Shown: positions 61,494-64,000 of the stretch, in pieces
How the letters are laid out: every line of letters begins with the position of its first letter
Position numbering within the stretch: position 1 is the first letter of the stretch
Assembly: GCF_900111805.1 (NCBI RefSeq)
Contig: NZ_FOJN01000013.1
Location: 87,522 to 151,521, forward strand
Length of the DNA: 64,000 nt
Source of the DNA: Rhodococcoides kroppenstedtii
Lineage (GTDB): Bacteria; Actinomycetota; Actinomycetes; Mycobacteriales; Mycobacteriaceae
Direction of reading: 5' to 3'
Made by a program: the position numbers and the translations under genes
The notes under the pieces: model-generated
Database searches by the model: none
Seen by the model: the letters and a program-made list of their open reading frames with translations, nothing else
Told to the model about the DNA's origin: nothing

Positions 61494-61848
61494 TCCAGTG
61501 GCACGAGTCACCGGTCGGATGGCTCGACCGAAACAACTCGTGTGCCGCGATGCTGCGGCCCGTTCCCGAGTTGCTGAGCGTTCCCTCACGCCTCGCCCGG
61601 GGCCGATGAGAAAACCCTCGCTCTTGCCTCATCATCGTCGCCGGCCACGCTATCCCGCTTCCGGTGTTGCCCGTCTGGTACAAATCCTTGAATTCGATCG
61701 AGATCCCCTCGGAACGCACACCCGACCGGGCCACCGAGGCAGTTGAGACATGAGTGCACCACGCCGCGCGAGGGGAAGAGCCGATCACAACCACCGGGGA
61801 TCGAATTCGCCCGAGGTCGCTCGATACCAGCATGACCAAGGAGAATCG
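61494..61848. other. non-coding region between tRNA-Arg and DUF3800 gene
   Basis: 355 bases without a convincing gene. Just after the tRNA there is a nested hairpin: inner stem CGGTCG (61512-61517) / CGACCG (61525-61530), outer ACGAGT (61503-61508) / ACTCGT (61536-61541), probably the tRNA terminator. The rest is less G+C-rich than the chromosome around it. A reading frame beginning with ATG at 61750 continues into the DUF3800 gene but its first 33 codons do not look like protein. No copy of the tRNA 3' end (a possible att repeat) was found inside the window. Confidence 0.6.
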
Positions 61849-62646
61849 ATGACCCTGACGTCACCATCCGAACAGTCTCCGAACCTCACCGTCCCAGCTC
61901 GTTCGCCGACGGTCGAGTTCGCATACATCGACGAGTCCGGCGATGTCGGAATGGATAAAGGGTCACCGACTTTCACCCTCGCGTGTGTACTCGTCCCGAT
62001 CGACGAATGGGACGACCGCTTGCAGTACCTCGTTGGGATGCGTCGAGCCATTCGCGACACATACAGGGTGCCGATGCGGCAGGAAGCCAAAGCCAACCAC
62101 ATTGTGGGTGTGAAGAAGATTTATCGCGAACTGGGCCTAGGTGACGGCCAGATGCGAGACATCTACCAGAGACACCTGCGTGCGGTGACACGACTGTCAT
62201 CCGGAACGTTTGCGATAGTCATTCAGAAAGAAAAGCTTCTGAACCGGGACACCGATGTTCTGGACATGGCGTGGCGGTACTTGCTGGAACGCCTTCGTAA
62301 GCGTTCGGAAGCCACCCGAGCTCCCATTGTAATAGTGCACGATCAGGGCCAAGACGACGACATCAGGAAGCTCGTTCGCAAGTTCCGGCGAGTGACATGG
62401 ACCGCCTCGGGCAAGAGGGTGTCCGCGCCGCTTCTAGTAGAAGACCCCACACCACGCGATTCTCAACAGTCTTACTTCATCCAGCTCGCTGATATCGTCG
62501 CTTACGCCGCGGCGGCAAAGGTATATCCTAGGTCGGGTAGGACAACCAAGATTTGCGACGCGTCGGCCTGGGATTCCCTGGGTGAAGTCCGGATGCAGGC
62601 CGTTTCGGCTGAGCGTAGGGACGGTCTGTATGTGTTCCCGAAGTGA
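61849..62646 (+). CDS. DUF3800 domain protein, atypical composition
   Basis: 265 residues. DUF3800 is shown by the N-terminal VEFAYIDESGDVGMD with the Asp-Glu pair, the charged middle (EAKANHIVGVKKIYREL) and the C-terminal SYFIQLADIVAYAAAAK. The fold is RNase-H-like and the family is often found with mobile elements and defence loci; molecular activity is not established. AAGGAG (61838-61843) lies five bases before the ATG. Codons such as AAA, ATA, TTA and GTA are more frequent than in neighbours, and two 60-base stretches counted by hand (62101-62160, 62221-62280) are 53 and 52 percent G+C against 73 percent for 60601-60660. With the adjacent tRNA-Arg this suggests acquired DNA. Confidence 0.85.
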   Translation: MTLTSPSEQSPNLTVPARSPTVEFAYIDESGDVGMDKGSPTFTLACVLVPIDEWDDRLQYLVGMRRAIRDTYRVPMRQEAKANHIVGVKKIYRELGLGDGQMRDIYQRHLRAVTRLSSGTFAIVIQKEKLLNRDTDVLDMAWRYLLERLRKRSEATRAPIVIVHDQGQDDDIRKLVRKFRRVTWTASGKRVSAPLLVEDPTPRDSQQSYFIQLADIVAYAAAAKVYPRSGRTTKICDASAWDSLGEVRMQAVSAERRDGLYVFPK

Positions 62647-62652
62647 AGAGGA

Positions 62653-62670
62653 CACCCCCTTTCGGGGGTG
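62653..62670 (+). terminator. terminator after DUF3800 gene
   Basis: Stem CACCCCC (62653-62659) / GGGGGTG (62664-62670) with a TTTC loop, seven bases after the stop codon. Confidence 0.65.
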
Positions 62671-62977
62671 CCCCTTGACGGCTAACCTACCCCAGCCATG
62701 CGGCTGGATCAGCTAGCGAATACATTCAAGCACAATCTGACGCGCACCGCCGTGTCATTGCATAGCGGGAACCAGGTCATGGCGGTCGTCGACTGACTGC
62801 GCGACCGAACAGGTGCGGTCGAGGCGACCAGTCGCCGTGCGCAAACTGGCGGCAAAACCCGTGGTAAGCGGTTAGGCGAAAGTCGACAAAGGCGCGGCGT
62901 CCTCCGGCAGTGACACCAGATGCCCGAAGGCCGCGCGAACGATGTTCTTCGGCGTTCTTCGCCGCTACGATGCGGCG
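62671..62977. other. non-coding region upstream of DUF3089 hydrolase
   Basis: 307 bases. Contains a small inverted repeat CCAGCC (62692-62697) / GGCTGG (62702-62707). No protein-like reading frame; a minus-strand frame here continues across the hydrolase gene and is Arg-rich nonsense. The final bases carry TACGAT (62966-62971), the likely -10 for the next gene. Confidence 0.55.
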
Positions 62978-63874
62978 GTGACGCGACTCGCCGCTCTCCT
63001 TGCCTCCCTCGCCGTCCTGCTCGGTCTGTGTACCGCCGTCGCGTCCGCCGAGCCGGCGACCACGACGTGGCTCTGTCGGCCCGGCGACACCGGACCGTGC
63101 GCCGGGGGCAGCGACGAGCCGGTCGACTGCTTCTACGTCTACCCCACCGCCTCACTGCAGCAATCGGTCAACGCCGATCGCGCGCCGTCGCCCGAACTGG
63201 CTGCCGTGGCCGCTGTCCAGGCGCGGCCCTTCGGCGACGTGTGCAACGTCTGGGCACCCACCTACCGCCAACTGACGCTACGCAGCCTGGCAACGCTCGA
63301 CGGTCCGTCTCGCGATGCCGCGCTCGCCCTGGCGTACAGCGACATTCGAGCGGCGTGGGACGAGTACCTGGCGATCCGTGGCGACGATCGGCCCGTCGTC
63401 CTGGTGGGCCATTCGCAGGGAACCAGGATGCTGCGAAATCTGGTGCAGGACATCGAGTCCACCCCCGCACGAGACGATCTCGTGTCGGCACTGCTCATCG
63501 GCGCGACGATCACCCCTGACGACTTCCGCACCGTCGCACCGTGTTCCGCGCCCGGGGACACCGGATGCTTCGTGGCCTACTCCACCTACAACCGCCCGCG
63601 TCCCGCCGACGCACGCTACGGCGGACCGACGGCCGTGTGCACCAACCCGGCTGCGCTCGGCTCCACCGCCCCCACGGCACTGCGTGGCCCGATTCCCGGC
63701 ATCACAGCGCGGTGCGACGCGGACAACGTCCTGCGCGTGGAGGGTGGAGTCAGCGGAGGTCTCCCGACCGTGCCCGACGCGACGTGGGGACTGCATATAC
63801 TCGACATCACTCTCGCGCAGGACAGCCTGGTCGACCTGGTGCGGACGCAGAGCGCGGCGTTCCTCGCACGGTAG
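62978..63874 (+). CDS. secreted DUF3089 alpha/beta hydrolase
   Basis: 298 residues from GTG 62978. VTRLAALLASLAVLLGLCTAVASA is a signal peptide with an AxA site. The mature domain has EPVDCFYVYPTASL, DVCNVWAPTYRQL, AYSDIRAAWDEYL and the nucleophile elbow LVGHSQGTRML, all DUF3089 features. Substrate unknown; several Cys residues fit an exported protein. The start was chosen because TACGAT (62966-62971) is six bases before the GTG, a leaderless arrangement, and because an ATG 36 bases upstream would add residues before the signal peptide. Confidence 0.88.
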   Translation: MTRLAALLASLAVLLGLCTAVASAEPATTTWLCRPGDTGPCAGGSDEPVDCFYVYPTASLQQSVNADRAPSPELAAVAAVQARPFGDVCNVWAPTYRQLTLRSLATLDGPSRDAALALAYSDIRAAWDEYLAIRGDDRPVVLVGHSQGTRMLRNLVQDIESTPARDDLVSALLIGATITPDDFRTVAPCSAPGDTGCFVAYSTYNRPRPADARYGGPTAVCTNPAALGSTAPTALRGPIPGITARCDADNVLRVEGGVSGGLPTVPDATWGLHILDITLAQDSLVDLVRTQSAAFLAR

Positions 63875-63906
63875 GCAGCTCGACGAAGTTTTCGTGTCGG
63901 ACCCCT

Positions 63907-63927
63907 GTGTCATGGTGTCGGTGACAC
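63907..63927. promoter_or_regulatory. inverted repeat upstream of last gene
   Basis: GTGTCA (63907-63912) and TGACAC (63922-63927) with nine bases between. It lies 18 bases before the GTG start of the truncated gene and may be its operator. Confidence 0.35.
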
Positions 63928-63945
63928 GAATTCGGGGGGATTCAC

Positions 63946-64000
63946 GTGGACCAACTGCTTGCCGGTGACGGGTTGTCGCCGAACGACATTCGACGGTTCC
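63946..64000 (+). CDS. N-terminus of a truncated gene at the window edge
   Basis: Only 18 codons are in the window (VDQLLAGDGLSPNDIRRF). GGGGGGA (63934-63940) lies five bases before the GTG and supports a real start. Too short to assign a family. Confidence 0.55.
   Translation, partial: MDQLLAGDGLSPNDIRRF

Noticed and set aside
61494..62977. Direct-repeat attachment site pairing with the tRNA-Arg 3' end
   Set aside because: No second copy of the T-arm/acceptor segment could be found to the right of the tRNA, so an intact island boundary is not supported inside the window.
62709..63155. Minus-strand frame opposite the DUF3089 gene start
   Set aside because: Arg-rich shadow sequence antisense to a clear signal peptide.

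Overview
The window is a G+C-rich actinobacterial chromosome segment. The best guess is the Rhodococcus/Rhodococcoides group of the Nocardiaceae. The reasons are the actinobacterial family content (DUF6350/PerM, DUF5336, DUF1992, DUF2630, 13E12/DUF222-HNH, Mrf-like COG0523), many GTG/TTG starts, numerous likely leaderless genes, and a gene order from about 23 to 56 kb that follows the order remembered for Mycobacterium tuberculosis Rv0959 down to Rv0944. The genus assignment is inference from protein content; no 16S gene is present.

Layout. 0-1.3 kb: a truncated secreted glycoside hydrolase divergent from a GAF-domain protein. 1.4-13 kb: one long plus-strand exopolysaccharide locus with a polyprenyl glycosylphosphotransferase, a Wzy-like polymerase/ligase, three GT4 glycosyltransferases, a Wzx-like flippase, a Wzz-like chain-length protein, a condensation-fold acyltransferase and a lipoprotein lipase. 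The genes overlap or nearly abut, so the locus looks like a Wzx/Wzy-type pathway for an acyl-decorated polysaccharide. 13-19 kb: glucose-6-phosphate dehydrogenase, a hybrid histidine kinase fused to REC and ANTAR domains behind two tiny coupled leader ORFs, a DUF1992 protein and a KhtTU-like K+/H+ antiporter pair. 19-22 kb: a zinc-starvation ribosome locus. A divergent promoter carries two candidate Zur palindromes in two-fold symmetry and separates mrf-rpmE2 from rpmB-rpmG-rpsN-rpsR; these encode cysteine-poor ribosomal proteins.

22-42 kb: an AEC transporter, a lipoprotein, an AAA ATPase/VWA pair, glutathione peroxidase, a 13E12 HNH protein, purN-purH, PerM/DUF6350, a DUF5336 protein with a QPQGY-type repeat tail, an sfnG-sfnB sulfone/sulfonate module, sucC-sucD, a polytopic membrane gene interrupted by a one-base frameshift in a G run, and an M23 peptidase behind a consensus CRP/GlxR site. 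42-57 kb: UvrD/PcrA helicase, AroQ chorismate mutase, succinate-semialdehyde dehydrogenase, pgi, enoyl-CoA hydratase, a second condensation-fold protein, DUF2630, an SDR, a disulfide oxidoreductase, a MOSC protein, a type-B carboxylesterase, a Fpg/Nei glycosylase and cobF. 57-61 kb: thyA-folA, a cupin, a DesA1-like acyl-ACP desaturase and a PucR-type regulator.

61.4-62.7 kb: tRNA-Arg(CCT) followed by a DUF3800 gene of clearly lower G+C, the best candidate for recently acquired DNA. 63-64 kb: a secreted DUF3089 hydrolase and the first codons of one more gene.

No CRISPR array, rRNA operon, insertion sequence or replication origin was seen. The most unusual signals are the symmetric Zur control region with its GTPase-degenerate Mrf, the acyltransferase-containing polysaccharide locus, the chained leader ORFs before the kinase-ANTAR gene, the frameshifted membrane gene and the tRNA-linked DUF3800 gene.
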